Origin: Phycisphaerales bacterium
Lineage (GTDB): Bacteria; Planctomycetota; Phycisphaerae; Phycisphaerales; UBA1924
DNA: 43,359 nucleotides
Assembly: GCA_020427395.1 (NCBI GenBank)
Contig: JAGQON010000027.1
Location: forward strand, 1-43,359
Direction of reading: 5' to 3'
A program made the translations under genes and the position numbers. Under the pieces are notes generated by a model, which searched no databases, had not been told where the DNA came from, and was given only the letters and a program-made list of their open reading frames with translations. Shown in pieces: positions 29,398 through 38,097 of this stretch. Positions within the stretch are counted from its first letter, which is position 1, and each line of letters starts with the position of its first letter.

Positions 29398-29781
29398 ATG
29401 CGACGAACCGTCGTGCTCCTGCACCAACAGCCCGGAAAGCCCGACCATTTCGACTGGCTCATCGATCAGCCCGAGCTGAAGATCGAGCACCGCCTGATCA
29501 CCTTCCGACTCCCAAGCCCGCCCGATCTGCCAGGCAACTTCGTTGCTCAGCAAGCCCCAGATCACCGCGTCCACTACCTCACCCACCAGGGCCCCATCGG
29601 GAAAGATCGGGGCACCGTGGCCCGCGTGCTCACCGGCCAAGCCAAAGCCTTCCATCACGACGCGCAAACCCTGCATGCATCGATCGACTGGGGACACACA
29701 CAGGTCCTCATCAACGCCAATCGCTCCGCAGAGCATCCAGATCAATGGCATCTCCGAATCGGGCTGTGCTCCCCCCTCTAG
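29398..29781 (+). CDS. Stand-alone LigD-type 3'-phosphoesterase-domain protein
   Basis: A 127-residue protein resembling the phosphoesterase domain found at the N-terminus of bacterial LigD. The pattern is TVVLLHQQPGKPDHFDWLID (family: RFVVQxHxAxxLHYDxRLE), then HRVHYLTHQGPIGKDRGTVAR (family: EYxxFEGxIPxGxYGxGTV), and QWHLRI at the end. The two leading His/His-x-Asp elements would bind the metal. In LigD the domain trims 3' ends at DNA breaks; small free-standing relatives are common in planctomycetes. No Ku or LigD is in the window, so a DNA-repair role is only inferred. The start is placed at ATG 29398; codons further upstream overlap the divergent lipoprotein gene. Confidence 0.65.
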   Translation: MRRTVVLLHQQPGKPDHFDWLIDQPELKIEHRLITFRLPSPPDLPGNFVAQQAPDHRVHYLTHQGPIGKDRGTVARVLTGQAKAFHHDAQTLHASIDWGHTQVLINANRSAEHPDQWHLRIGLCSPL

Positions 29782-29842
29782 ACGCGCCGCCCAGAATCTG
29801 GTAGCGTGTGTGAATCCATCCGACTCGCACAAGGAGCGCCTC

Positions 29843-30286
29843 ATGTGGGGACCACTTCGACATCCATTGCCGCCGGGATACTCAGGGCCGCCGCCATCCC
29901 CACCCGAAGACGACATGCCCGACAACGAAGAGGAAGGATCCCTCGACGACACGCTCCCGCTCGATCTGTCGCCGCAGCCTACGCCCGCATCCAAGCCCGC
30001 CGTCCCCGAGCGCAGCTCGATGATCCGTACTTTCGAGCAGAAACTCGGTGGGGCGAAACACGAAGACAGCTGGAAACGCACGCCAAATGTCACCGGCACC
30101 GGCGCCATTCATGTGAAAAGCTTCCACTGCAAGCTCACCGGCGACTCCCTCGACTTCCTTGACCAACAGATCAACGAGTGGCTCGATGCCCATCCTCAGT
30201 ACGAGGTCAAGCTCGTCACCACCGCCATCGGCACCTGGACCGGCAAGCTCAAAGAACCAAACCTCATCGTCAACGTCTGGGTCTAA
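29843..30286 (+). CDS. Conserved-looking protein of unknown function
   Basis: A 147-residue protein I do not recognise. The first ~75 residues are Pro-rich and acidic and look disordered (PPGYSGPPPSPPEDDMPDNE). The last ~58 residues form a compact alpha/beta domain: HVKSFHCKLTGDSLDFLDQQ, INEWLDAHPQYEVKLVTTAI and a final strand LIVNVWV. AAGGAG sits 6 nt before the ATG, a clear Shine-Dalgarno that fixes the start. It lies 61 nt after the phosphoesterase-like gene and 6 nt before the nuclease gene, so the last two are co-transcribed. Confidence 0.75.
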   Translation: MWGPLRHPLPPGYSGPPPSPPEDDMPDNEEEGSLDDTLPLDLSPQPTPASKPAVPERSSMIRTFEQKLGGAKHEDSWKRTPNVTGTGAIHVKSFHCKLTGDSLDFLDQQINEWLDAHPQYEVKLVTTAIGTWTGKLKEPNLIVNVWV

Positions 30287-30292
30287 GCCGTC

Positions 30293-31039
30293 ATGCGCTG
30301 CTGCCTTCAACTCATGCTGACACTCACAGCGATCGTCTTCGCGGCCTCGCTCGCGATCGCGCAACCCAGCCCAACAACACCCGAGCCCCACCTCGATCTC
30401 CCAGACCTCTCCAAGCTCACATCAGGGCGTGTCACACGCGTCCTCGACGAAAACACACTCCTCATCGAGGTCGACGGCAAGAACACCCGATACGACCTGC
30501 TCGGTATCTCAGGAGCCCTGCAGATCAAAGAACAGCGAGAGCTCTGCGCCGACATGCTCAAGCGGCTCCTCCTTGAGGAGCGAGTCGTTATCCAACACGA
30601 CCCACGAGGCGAGTTCACACCCGCCAACCGTCGCGCCGGTTACATCTTCCGCGCCAATGACACCCTCTTCGTCAATCTCGAGCTCATACGCAACGGCTAC
30701 GCCCGTCATACCGACGCCGGCATGAGCGCCCACCTCGACGCCTTCGTCCACGCCCAACGCCGTGCAGAAACCCTCAAACTCGGTGTCTGGGACCCCGACG
30801 CCAACATTATCACGCTTACTGACGAACCAGAGCCCAACACCGAGCCGACGCAAACAAAAACCCAGCCCGCGCCTGCCACGATCACAACGCCAACAAACGC
30901 AATCTACATCACCCCTCACGGGAAAAAGTATCACCGCAAAGACTGCCCACACCTCACCGACGCAGCCAAGCCCACAACGCGTGAAGATATCAAAGACTCC
31001 CACCAGCCCTGCAAAACCTGCCGCCCAGACGAGCCCTGA
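30293..31039 (+). CDS. Secreted staphylococcal-nuclease-like protein
   Basis: A 248-residue protein with a signal peptide (LMLTLTAIVFAASLAIAQ). The SNase-type OB fold covers about residues 40-165: GRVTRVLDENTLLIEVDG, RYDLLGISGALQIKEQREL, RRAGYIFRANDTLFVNLELI, RNGYARH and the closing KLGVWD. The two active-site Arg positions seem to be kept, but the usual D-x-PE segment after the first strand reads SGALQIKEQ, so activity is not certain. A Thr/Pro/Gln linker leads to a small zinc-finger-like end, YHRKDCPHLT...CKTC, known from other secreted nucleases. Likely extracytoplasmic nucleic-acid binding or hydrolysis. Confidence 0.8.
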   Translation: MRCCLQLMLTLTAIVFAASLAIAQPSPTTPEPHLDLPDLSKLTSGRVTRVLDENTLLIEVDGKNTRYDLLGISGALQIKEQRELCADMLKRLLLEERVVIQHDPRGEFTPANRRAGYIFRANDTLFVNLELIRNGYARHTDAGMSAHLDAFVHAQRRAETLKLGVWDPDANIITLTDEPEPNTEPTQTKTQPAPATITTPTNAIYITPHGKKYHRKDCPHLTDAAKPTTREDIKDSHQPCKTCRPDEP

Positions 31040-31060
31040 GCGAACCGATTGCGACGCCCA

Positions 31061-31066
31061 TATACT
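31061..31066 (+). promoter_or_regulatory. Possible -10 box for the ktrB-ktrA unit
   Basis: TATACT (5 of 6) lies about 50 nt before ATG 31118. No good -35 at the right spacing is seen, so this is a weak call. Confidence 0.3.
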
Positions 31067-31117
31067 TGCGACTGAGCGCCACGCGGCGCCTCGATCGTCT
31101 CCGATGCAGGGGCCCGA

Positions 31118-32827
31118 ATGCACGGCCATCAGTTCCGCGCCATCCAGCAAGTCCGCACGCCGCCCATACGCATCGTGTCCGCAGTGCTCCTCGCGCTGCT
31201 CGCGGCCACCATGGTCGCCCTCGAGCACGGCTTCACGACCGATCGGGTTTCCTCAGGACTCCTCGGCTTTCTGCAGATCACACTCTGCTGGTTCGCCTTT
31301 GCCGCTTGGGGCGACCTTCATCCAACCCGGTTCAGCCGAAATCGCTGGATGAGTCTCTTCGCACTCATCGCCGAGCCCATCGTCCTGCTCATCGCCATCA
31401 TTGAGATCGCAGGCGTGCCCGGCGCCGGTGAGCTGCTCGCAGTCGGAACCACCATCGCCCTGCTCATCCGCGTCAACGGCGAACTGGCACGGTCCATGAG
31501 CAACCCCTCTGTGCTCTTTCCCGCATCATTCATCATCCTCATCAGCATCTCTGCAGCACTCCTCAAACTCCCAGCTGCAACGCCCGCCGACCAGCCCATC
31601 AGTTGGATCGACGCCTTCTTCACCGCAACCTCCGCGGTCTGTGTCACCGGCCTGGCCGTACGCGACACCGCGAGCGGCTTCACCGACTTCGGGCAGGCTG
31701 TTGTACTGGGCTCAATCCAGCTCGGCGGACTCGGCGTCATGATCTTCGGTTCGACCCTCGCCTTGCTCTTCGGCGCACGCCTGAGCCATCGCGAACACAT
31801 GACCCTCTCCAAAGCACTCGACGAATACCCTGTTCACCGAATCACCCGCTTCGCATGGTTCATCGTGCTCACCACCGTCCTCCTCGAAGCTCTCGGCGCA
31901 ACGATCATCTACCTCACACTCCCCGCGGACCCTTCCATGACCGACAGCGAACGGATCTGGTTCGCCGTCTTCCATTCCATCTCCGCGTTCTGCAACGCCG
32001 GCTTCGATATCACCGGCAACAGCATGATCCCGTTCCGCAACGCCCTGCCGACCTACCTCGGCATCATCCCCATGATCATCATGGGCGGCATCGGCTTCAT
32101 GGTGCTTGAGGATGTCTACCGCAAGGTCCGAGACCGGCTCAAAGGAAAAACCAACCGCATCCGCCTGACCACGCACTCCAAGCTCGTCATCGCCACCACC
32201 ATGATCCTGATCTTCGCGGGCGCATTCATCATCTTCATCGCCCAGGCACACGCAGCAGGACACGCGACACCACAGCAGGCACTCGACGCCCTCTTCATGT
32301 CCACGACCTCGCGCACCGCGGGCTTTACCTCGATGCCCATGGACGAGCTGACATCCGGCTCACGGTTCGTCATCATGCTTCTCATGTTCGTAGGCGGCAG
32401 CCCCGGCTCCACAGCAGGCGGAGTCAAGACTGTCGTGTTTGCTGTGCTCATCCTCTCCATCATCTCCACCGTCCGCGGGCGCGATGAGGTTGAGGTCTTC
32501 GGGCGTGCTCTCTCCGATGCCACCGTCAAGAAAGCCGGCGCGGTCGTTGCCGGGCTGCTCGGCACCATCTCCGCTGCGATGCTGATCCTCGACCTCATCG
32601 AGAAGATCCCCTTCGAGCCGCTCCTCTTCGAGGTCATCAGCGCCGCAACAACGACAGGGCTCTCGCTCGGAATCACCGCCGACCTCTCGCCGGTCGGGCG
32701 AATTGTCATCACCATCACCATGTTCCTCGGCCGCGTCGGCGCTCTCGCGCTGCTCGCATCGCTCGTCGGCGTCACCGGCAAGGCCGCACGATACCAACTC
32801 CCAAGAGACACCGTCTCACTCGGATAA
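31118..32827 (+). CDS. ktrB: KtrB/TrkH-family potassium channel subunit
   Basis: A 569-residue ion-conducting subunit. Four pore-loop signatures are visible: TSAVCVTGLAVRD, SISAFCNAGFD, STTSRTAGFTSMP and SAATTTGLSLGIT, each with the selectivity-filter Gly. The flexible gate region follows GGSPGSTAGGVKT. An N-terminal ~150 residues with about four extra hydrophobic helices precede the conserved core, making it longer than the ~440-residue KtrB. It pairs with the KtrA-like regulator encoded 14 nt downstream to import K+, probably Na+-coupled. ATG 31118 follows a purine-rich GGGGCCCGA. Confidence 0.92.
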   Translation: MHGHQFRAIQQVRTPPIRIVSAVLLALLAATMVALEHGFTTDRVSSGLLGFLQITLCWFAFAAWGDLHPTRFSRNRWMSLFALIAEPIVLLIAIIEIAGVPGAGELLAVGTTIALLIRVNGELARSMSNPSVLFPASFIILISISAALLKLPAATPADQPISWIDAFFTATSAVCVTGLAVRDTASGFTDFGQAVVLGSIQLGGLGVMIFGSTLALLFGARLSHREHMTLSKALDEYPVHRITRFAWFIVLTTVLLEALGATIIYLTLPADPSMTDSERIWFAVFHSISAFCNAGFDITGNSMIPFRNALPTYLGIIPMIIMGGIGFMVLEDVYRKVRDRLKGKTNRIRLTTHSKLVIATTMILIFAGAFIIFIAQAHAAGHATPQQALDALFMSTTSRTAGFTSMPMDELTSGSRFVIMLLMFVGGSPGSTAGGVKTVVFAVLILSIISTVRGRDEVEVFGRALSDATVKKAGAVVAGLLGTISAAMLILDLIEKIPFEPLLFEVISAATTTGLSLGITADLSPVGRIVITITMFLGRVGALALLASLVGVTGKAARYQLPRDTVSLG

Positions 32828-32841
32828 CCCGGAGCTTCCCC

Positions 32842-33531
32842 ATGCCTCAGCGAAACAAGGATTCTCGCCCCGTGGCCGTGCTCGGCATCGGCCGATTCGG
32901 GCTCCGCATCGCCAAGAACCTCGCTCGCGGCGGTGAGGAAGTCATCGCATGCGATCGCGACCGCGATTCTGTCGAATCCATCGCCGACTCCGTCGCCCAG
33001 GCAATCGTCCTCGATGTCACCGACGAACAAGCCATGCGGAACAGGGGGCTCGATCGAGCCAAGGTCGCCGTCATTGGCATCGGCGAGGACTTCGAGGCCG
33101 CAGTCCTCGTCACCATCATCCTCAAGCACCTCGGCGTCCCCCGCATCATCGCCCGTGCCCGCACCCGCACGACCGCTGAGGTCCTCATGAGGGTCGGTGC
33201 CGACGAGGTCGTGCTCGCCGAAGATGAGGCGGCCGACCGCTGGGCCAACCGAATCCTGGGCCCGAATGTCCTCAATCAGATCGAGTTCCACGACGGCTAC
33301 TCCATCGCCGAGTTCGCTTGCCCTGCTTCCTGGGTCGGCAAGGGACTCGCCGAGCTGGATATCCGCCGCAAGCACCGTCTCCATGTCATCGCCGTCCGAC
33401 GCCCCGATGAAGGATCAGACACCGGCACCCGGATCGACATCATCCCCCCAGATGAGCCGCTCAAAGAAACCGATGTCCTGATCGTGCTTGCTCGCGATGA
33501 ATGCATCAAAGACTTGGCCCAGCTCTCGTGA
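32842..33531 (+). CDS. ktrA: KtrA/TrkA-type RCK regulatory subunit
   Basis: A 229-residue cytoplasmic gating ring subunit. The RCK-N Rossmann domain has VLGIGRFGLRIAKNLARGG with the acidic ribose-binding residue in IACDRD, then AIVLDVTDEQAMRNRGLD and AVIGIGEDFEAAV. The RCK-C domain starts near residue 145 (SIAEFACPASWVGKGLAELD) and ends with EPLKETDVLIVLA. It would bind nucleotides to control KtrB. Order and 14-nt spacing after ktrB support one transcript. Confidence 0.94.
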   Translation: MPQRNKDSRPVAVLGIGRFGLRIAKNLARGGEEVIACDRDRDSVESIADSVAQAIVLDVTDEQAMRNRGLDRAKVAVIGIGEDFEAAVLVTIILKHLGVPRIIARARTRTTAEVLMRVGADEVVLAEDEAADRWANRILGPNVLNQIEFHDGYSIAEFACPASWVGKGLAELDIRRKHRLHVIAVRRPDEGSDTGTRIDIIPPDEPLKETDVLIVLARDECIKDLAQLS

Positions 33532-33799
33532 GCACCATCGTCATCTATCAAGAGTTCCTTCAACAGTGCTCTATCAGTGCTTCAATGTCCCGAATCCCCG
33601 ACAGGGGGCCTATCCTGTAACTTCAAACGCTTATATGTATCGCAAGACAGGACGAATGATGTCTCCAACCTAAGGACAACACGCGGCAATCCACCGCAGC
33701 GTCGCTCCCGTCAGCCCGCGATCAAATATCACCGCAGTTTCCCCGCCACAGCCGCCAGCATCTGCCCGCGGCCAGGTTATACCACCCCGCGAGCAGCCC
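33532..33799. other. 268-nt intergenic stretch between ktrA and the SulP gene
   Basis: No coding potential I trust. The region has lower GC content around 33611-33660, with several TANNNT-like hexamers (TATCCT at 33611; overlapping TATATG and TATGTAT near 33632). A small CCCC/GGGG hairpin lies near 33596-33607. It probably holds the SulP promoter; I cannot fix it. Confidence 0.4.
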
Positions 33800-35638
33800 A
33801 TGCCCGAAACTAGCTCACGACTCCCCAGCTTCGCACAGACCAAGCTCCGAATCTTCGACCTCCGCACATCGCTCAGCGGATCATCAAAGAGCGAGGTCCT
33901 CTCGGGCATCACCGTCGCGCTCGCCCTCGTCCCCGAAGCCGTCGCATTCGCCTTCGTCGCCGGCGTCCCGCCGCTCGTCGGGCTCTATGCCGCTTTCATC
34001 ATGTGCATCATCACCTCCGTCTTCGGCGGCCGCCCCGGCATGATCTCCGGCGCCACCGGTGCCATGGCCGTCGTCGTTGTCGCACTCGTTGCCGTCCACG
34101 GTATCGAGTACCTCTTCCCCGCCATCGTCCTCTGCGGCATCTTCCAGATCCTCATCGGCCTGCTCAAACTCGGCAAACTCATCCGCATCGTCCCGCACCC
34201 GGTCATGCTCGGCTTCGTCAACGGCCTCGCCGTCGTCATCCTCCTCGCCCAGTTCGGCAGCTTCAAAACCTTCACACCGGACGGGGTCATGGCCACGCTC
34301 ACCGGCACCCGCCTGGGCGTCATGCTCGCGCTGGTCGCCCTCACCATGGCCATCATCGCCTTCCTCCCCCGCCTGACGCGCGCGATCCCATCTTCACTCG
34401 CCGCCATCATCACAATCTCCATCATCGCCATCATCATCAACAACAACGCCTCACCCACAAGCGCTGACGCGCCATCTGACAGTGCCCAGCCGCGTCCCGT
34501 TCTTACGGTTGGCGACATGCTCGTCGACCGCACGCTCGCCGCGGCAGTCGACGCCGCGCAGAAGGCCAAGGACAGCCAGACCCTCGCCAACATCACCGCA
34601 ACTCTCCCCGCCGGCATCGCCGCACGTCCCGCAACACACGCCACCATCGCACCGCTCACCCCCGAGGAAACACAGGCGGCCATCGCGTCCGTCGACACCG
34701 CATCCGTCGGCATCGCCGGCGGGCTCCCCCGCCCAACATGGCTCGACTACGCCATCCCGCCCATGACCCTCCAGACCCTCTGGATCATCCTCCCCTTCTC
34801 GCTTATCCTCGCCGGCGTCGGCCTCATCGAGTCGCTCATGACCATGACACTCATCGACGAACTCACTGAAACCCGCGGCAGCGGCAACCGCGAGTGCATC
34901 GGCCAGGGTGCCGCCAACATCACCTGCGGCTTCTTCGGCGCCATGGGCGGCTGCGCCATGATCGGCCAATCCCTCATCAATGTGAAATCCGGCGGGCGAG
35001 GACGACTCTCGGGCATCGTCGCCGCCGTCTCGCTCCTGCTCTTCATCCTCTTCCTCTCGCCCTACATCGAGGCCGTGCCCACCGCCGCCCTCGTCGGCGT
35101 CATGTTCATGGTCGTCATCGGCACCTTCGAGTGGACAACCCTCCAGACCTGGCACCGCATCCCCAAGGCCGAAGTCTTCATCATGCTCGTCGTCGCTGCC
35201 TACACGATCTTCATGCACGACCTCGCCACCGCCGTCATCATCGGCGTCGCCATCTCCGCCCTCAACTTCGCATGGAGCAAGAGCCGGCACCTCGTCGCCG
35301 ATGTCAAGTTCAACGAGCACGGATCAAAGATCTACCAGCTCCACGGCCCGCTCTTCTTCGGCTCAGTCACTCGCTTCCGCGACCTCTTCGACCCAAACAA
35401 CGATCCCGACGATGTCGTCATCGACTTCTACTTCTCCCGCGTCTATGACCAGTCCGGCCTCGAGGCCATCAACACCCTCGCCGCCCGCTACCAGAAAGTT
35501 GGCAAACAGCTCCACCTCCGCCACCTCAGCGAAGACTGTCGCCGACTCCTCGACCGCGCCGGCGACCTCGTCGAAGTCAACATCTCCGAAGACCCGCACT
35601 ACCATGTGGCGACCGACCACCCCAAATGGCACCACTGA
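33800..35638 (+). CDS. SulP/SLC26-family anion transporter with STAS domain
   Basis: A 612-residue transporter. The N-terminal membrane core begins [21 protein letters not shown], followed by [36 protein letters not shown] and [15 protein letters not shown], which are the SulP signatures. The motif for the second half, [22 protein letters not shown], is intact. The C-terminal STAS domain starts near residue 505 ([34 protein letters not shown]). Between about residues 214 and 315 lies an Ala/Thr/Pro-rich insertion absent from normal family members. Substrate (sulfate, bicarbonate or another anion) is not decided by sequence. A DUF202 gene follows after 9 nt, in the same operon. Confidence 0.92.
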   Translation: MPETSSRLPSFAQTKLRIFDLRTSLSGSSKSEVLSGITVALALVPEAVAFAFVAGVPPLVGLYAAFIMCIITSVFGGRPGMISGATGAMAVVVVALVAVHGIEYLFPAIVLCGIFQILIGLLKLGKLIRIVPHPVMLGFVNGLAVVILLAQFGSFKTFTPDGVMATLTGTRLGVMLALVALTMAIIAFLPRLTRAIPSSLAAIITISIIAIIINNNASPTSADAPSDSAQPRPVLTVGDMLVDRTLAAAVDAAQKAKDSQTLANITATLPAGIAARPATHATIAPLTPEETQAAIASVDTASVGIAGGLPRPTWLDYAIPPMTLQTLWIILPFSLILAGVGLIESLMTMTLIDELTETRGSGNRECIGQGAANITCGFFGAMGGCAMIGQSLINVKSGGRGRLSGIVAAVSLLLFILFLSPYIEAVPTAALVGVMFMVVIGTFEWTTLQTWHRIPKAEVFIMLVVAAYTIFMHDLATAVIIGVAISALNFAWSKSRHLVADVKFNEHGSKIYQLHGPLFFGSVTRFRDLFDPNNDPDDVVIDFYFSRVYDQSGLEAINTLAARYQKVGKQLHLRHLSEDCRRLLDRAGDLVEVNISEDPHYHVATDHPKWHH

Positions 35639-35647
35639 GGACCGCCC

Positions 35648-35965
35648 ATGCCACGCCAGCCAACGCACGCCATGTATGACCGGTTTGAAAGCGCCGAGTT
35701 TCTACTGCGCGACGAACTCGCCATCGACCGCACCCGTCTGGCCAACGAACGCACCTTCCTCGCATACATCCGCTCCGCTCTGGCCCTGCTCATCGCCGGT
35801 GCCACCATCATCCAGTTTGCGGACAACACATGGTTCCTGCTCACGGGGATCGCCTGTCTCCCTACGGGCATCGCATTCGCCATCATCGGCACCCATCGCT
35901 TTCTCCGCCTTCACCGGGCCCTCAAAGGCCTCCATTCCACCGCAGAAACTCCCGCCGAGAGCTGA
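35648..35965 (+). CDS. DUF202 small membrane protein
   Basis: A 105-residue protein with the DUF202 signature: RTRLANERTFLAYIRSALALL, then a helix pair (LLIAGATIIQFADNTWFLL and GIACLPTGIAFAIIG) and THRFLRLHRAL. Its function is unknown. Members are often found next to anion transporters, as here (9 nt after SulP), so an accessory role is plausible. No Shine-Dalgarno of note; translational coupling is likely. The asnB gene follows 21 nt downstream. Confidence 0.85.
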   Translation: MPRQPTHAMYDRFESAEFLLRDELAIDRTRLANERTFLAYIRSALALLIAGATIIQFADNTWFLLTGIACLPTGIAFAIIGTHRFLRLHRALKGLHSTAETPAES

Positions 35966-35986
35966 GGATTGCCGATACACATCACT

Positions 35987-37816
35987 ATGTGTGGAATCGC
36001 AGCTGTCTTCAATATCGCCCATGACAACGAGCCAATCGGCGAGCACGACCTGCTCCGTATGCGTGATCGCCTTACGCACCGCGGCCCCGACGATGCGGGG
36101 CTCTGGTCCGACCAGCACGCTGGCATCGCCCACACGCGCCTGAGCGTCATCGACCCGACGCCCATGGGCCATCAGCCCATGAGCTCGCCTGACGGACGCT
36201 ACGTTCTCGCATACAACGGCGAGCTCTACAACGATCATGACCTCCGAGCAGAGCTGGCCTCGCTCGGCGTCCAGTTCCGCACACACTGCGACACAGAGAC
36301 ACTCCTTCACGCGATGATCACATGGGGCGACGACGCCATCGAGAAGCTCCGCGGCATGTTTACCATCGTCTTTTATGACACCAAGGCCAGAACACTGACC
36401 CTCGCACGCGACCCGCTGGGCATCAAACCCCTCTACCACGCGAGTGTGGGGAGGAACCGCAACCGACAACTCATCGTCGCGTCGGAGATACCGACCATCC
36501 TCAAATACCCCGGCATCTCTCGCCAGCCCGACCCCGTTACGGTCAGCGCATATCTTTCAAGCATTCGAACAACGCTCGGCACCCGGACGATGTTCGCCCA
36601 GGTCTCAACCCTTGAGCCTGGCGACTGGATCACCTTCCCCCTCGAAGAACCACAGCACGCCAAGACGCAGAACTGGTGGCGTCGTGTCGGACGAGCACCT
36701 ACACAGGGTGTACGCCAGACCATCGAAGACTCCGTCCACCGCCACCTGCGCACCGATGTCCCGATGTGCACCCTGCTCTCGGGCGGGCTGGATTCCGCCA
36801 TCATCACCCATATCGCCAAGCGGGCCAACCCCGACCTGCACACATATTGTGCCGGAGCCCGCTCAGAGGGCTTCGCCGACGACTTCACATACGCGGCCCA
36901 GCTCGCCAGGCATCTCGGCACACACCACACCGAGATCGAGATCGACCAGCAGCTCTTCGCCCAACGCCTACCCGAGATCATCGCCAACATCGGCGTGCCG
37001 GTCTCCACGCCCAACGAGATCGCGATTAACCAGCTCGCCCGCACCCTCCGTGAAGACGGCCATGTCGTCGCCATCAGCGGCGAAGGCGCCGACGAACTCT
37101 TCGGCGGCTACGCACCCATCATGCAGCAATGCGCTGCCCATGTCGCCGCCCTCGCGGATCCCCACGACGATCCCGACGGCGGCCTCTTCCACCTGCGATC
37201 AAACGCGTGGATTTCAGGAGAGCTCAAGCCGGCTGTCCTCAACGCGGTCCGACTCGCCGAAGCTGACAGCGACGAGCACCTCCGCTCGTTCTACCAGAAC
37301 ACATTCCAGCAGTGTCGAAGCACATTCCCGGATGATTCACCCCTACAGGCACACCTCCGCTTTCAGCGCCGAATGAACCTTCCTAACCTCCTCCAACGCC
37401 TCGACACCTCCACCATGCTCGCCTCGGTCGAAGGGCGAACACCTTTCGCAGACATCGAAGTCGCGATCTGTGCAGAGTCCCTCCCCATGGACCGCAAGTA
37501 CGCCACGCTTTCAGGCGGTGAAGTGGACACCAAGATTGCGCTCCGCAGAGCATTCGCTGGTGATCTTCCCGCAGAGATCGTCAAACGCCCCAAGGCGAGC
37601 TTCCCGCTCCCATTCCAGAGCTGGCTCTCACCATTCACCGACCTGCTTTTCAGTTCCCCCTTCGCCTATCAGTACTTCACACCCCAATCGCTCGGTCTGG
37701 TCTGCGCCAACCCGACCAAGTACTGGCACATGGCATGGCCCATGATCAACCTCACGCTCTGGGGACACGAGTGCGTGATGAACGAACCCGCTGATTCGAT
37801 CAATCAATACGCATGA
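35987..37816 (+). CDS. asnB: Glutamine-hydrolysing asparagine synthetase
   Basis: A 609-residue two-domain enzyme. Cys2 (MCGIAAVF) is the glutaminase nucleophile, which fixes the start at ATG 35987. Other N-terminal motifs are RLTHRGPDDAG, HTRLSVID, LAYNGELYNDHDLR, FRTHCDTETLLHA and ARDPLGIKPLYH. The synthetase domain holds the PP-loop LLSGGLDSAIITH (about residue 262) and ISGEGADELFGGYA. It makes asparagine from aspartate with ATP, although members near polysaccharide genes can amidate other substrates. Its stop overlaps the DUF1294 start by 4 nt (ATGA). Confidence 0.95.
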   Translation: MCGIAAVFNIAHDNEPIGEHDLLRMRDRLTHRGPDDAGLWSDQHAGIAHTRLSVIDPTPMGHQPMSSPDGRYVLAYNGELYNDHDLRAELASLGVQFRTHCDTETLLHAMITWGDDAIEKLRGMFTIVFYDTKARTLTLARDPLGIKPLYHASVGRNRNRQLIVASEIPTILKYPGISRQPDPVTVSAYLSSIRTTLGTRTMFAQVSTLEPGDWITFPLEEPQHAKTQNWWRRVGRAPTQGVRQTIEDSVHRHLRTDVPMCTLLSGGLDSAIITHIAKRANPDLHTYCAGARSEGFADDFTYAAQLARHLGTHHTEIEIDQQLFAQRLPEIIANIGVPVSTPNEIAINQLARTLREDGHVVAISGEGADELFGGYAPIMQQCAAHVAALADPHDDPDGGLFHLRSNAWISGELKPAVLNAVRLAEADSDEHLRSFYQNTFQQCRSTFPDDSPLQAHLRFQRRMNLPNLLQRLDTSTMLASVEGRTPFADIEVAICAESLPMDRKYATLSGGEVDTKIALRRAFAGDLPAEIVKRPKASFPLPFQSWLSPFTDLLFSSPFAYQYFTPQSLGLVCANPTKYWHMAWPMINLTLWGHECVMNEPADSINQYA

Positions 37817-38094
37817 TCATCAAGTTCATCCTCATCTACTACCTGCTGTTCAGCGTTGTCAGCGCCCTGATGCACCTCGTGGATAAGCACCGAGCGGCCA
37901 ACAGCCGCAGACGCATCCCAGAGAAAACACTGCACTCCATGGAACTCGTCGGCGGCTGGCCCGGTGCGATCCTGATGACCCGAACCATCAAGCACAAAAC
38001 CAGCAAGACACAGTACATGTGGAAGCTCTATGCCATCGCAGCGCTGCATGTACTGGGCTGGATGCTGCTGCTCTACTTCGCGACAAGGTCATGA
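37813..38094 (+). CDS. DUF1294 membrane protein
   Basis: A 93-residue protein: an N-terminal helix (FILIYYLLFSVVSALMHLV), DKHRAANSRRRIPEKTLH, a GGWPGAILMTRTIKHKTSK segment and a C-terminal helix (IAALHVLGWMLLLYF). The D-K-x-x-A, RIPE, GGWPG and HKT elements are the DUF1294 pattern. Function is unknown. Overlap of its ATG with the asnB stop (37813-37816) indicates coupled translation. It converges with the PilZ gene 3 nt downstream. Confidence 0.85.
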   Translation: MIIKFILIYYLLFSVVSALMHLVDKHRAANSRRRIPEKTLHSMELVGGWPGAILMTRTIKHKTSKTQYMWKLYAIAALHVLGWMLLLYFATRS

Positions 38095-38097
38095 GAA

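Noticed and set aside
32116..33384. A 422-codon minus-strand frame across ktrB and ktrA
   Set aside because: Antisense to conserved pore and RCK motifs; no recognisable domain.
34451..35320. A 289-codon minus-strand frame inside the SulP gene
   Set aside because: Asp/Gly/Glu-rich antisense shadow.
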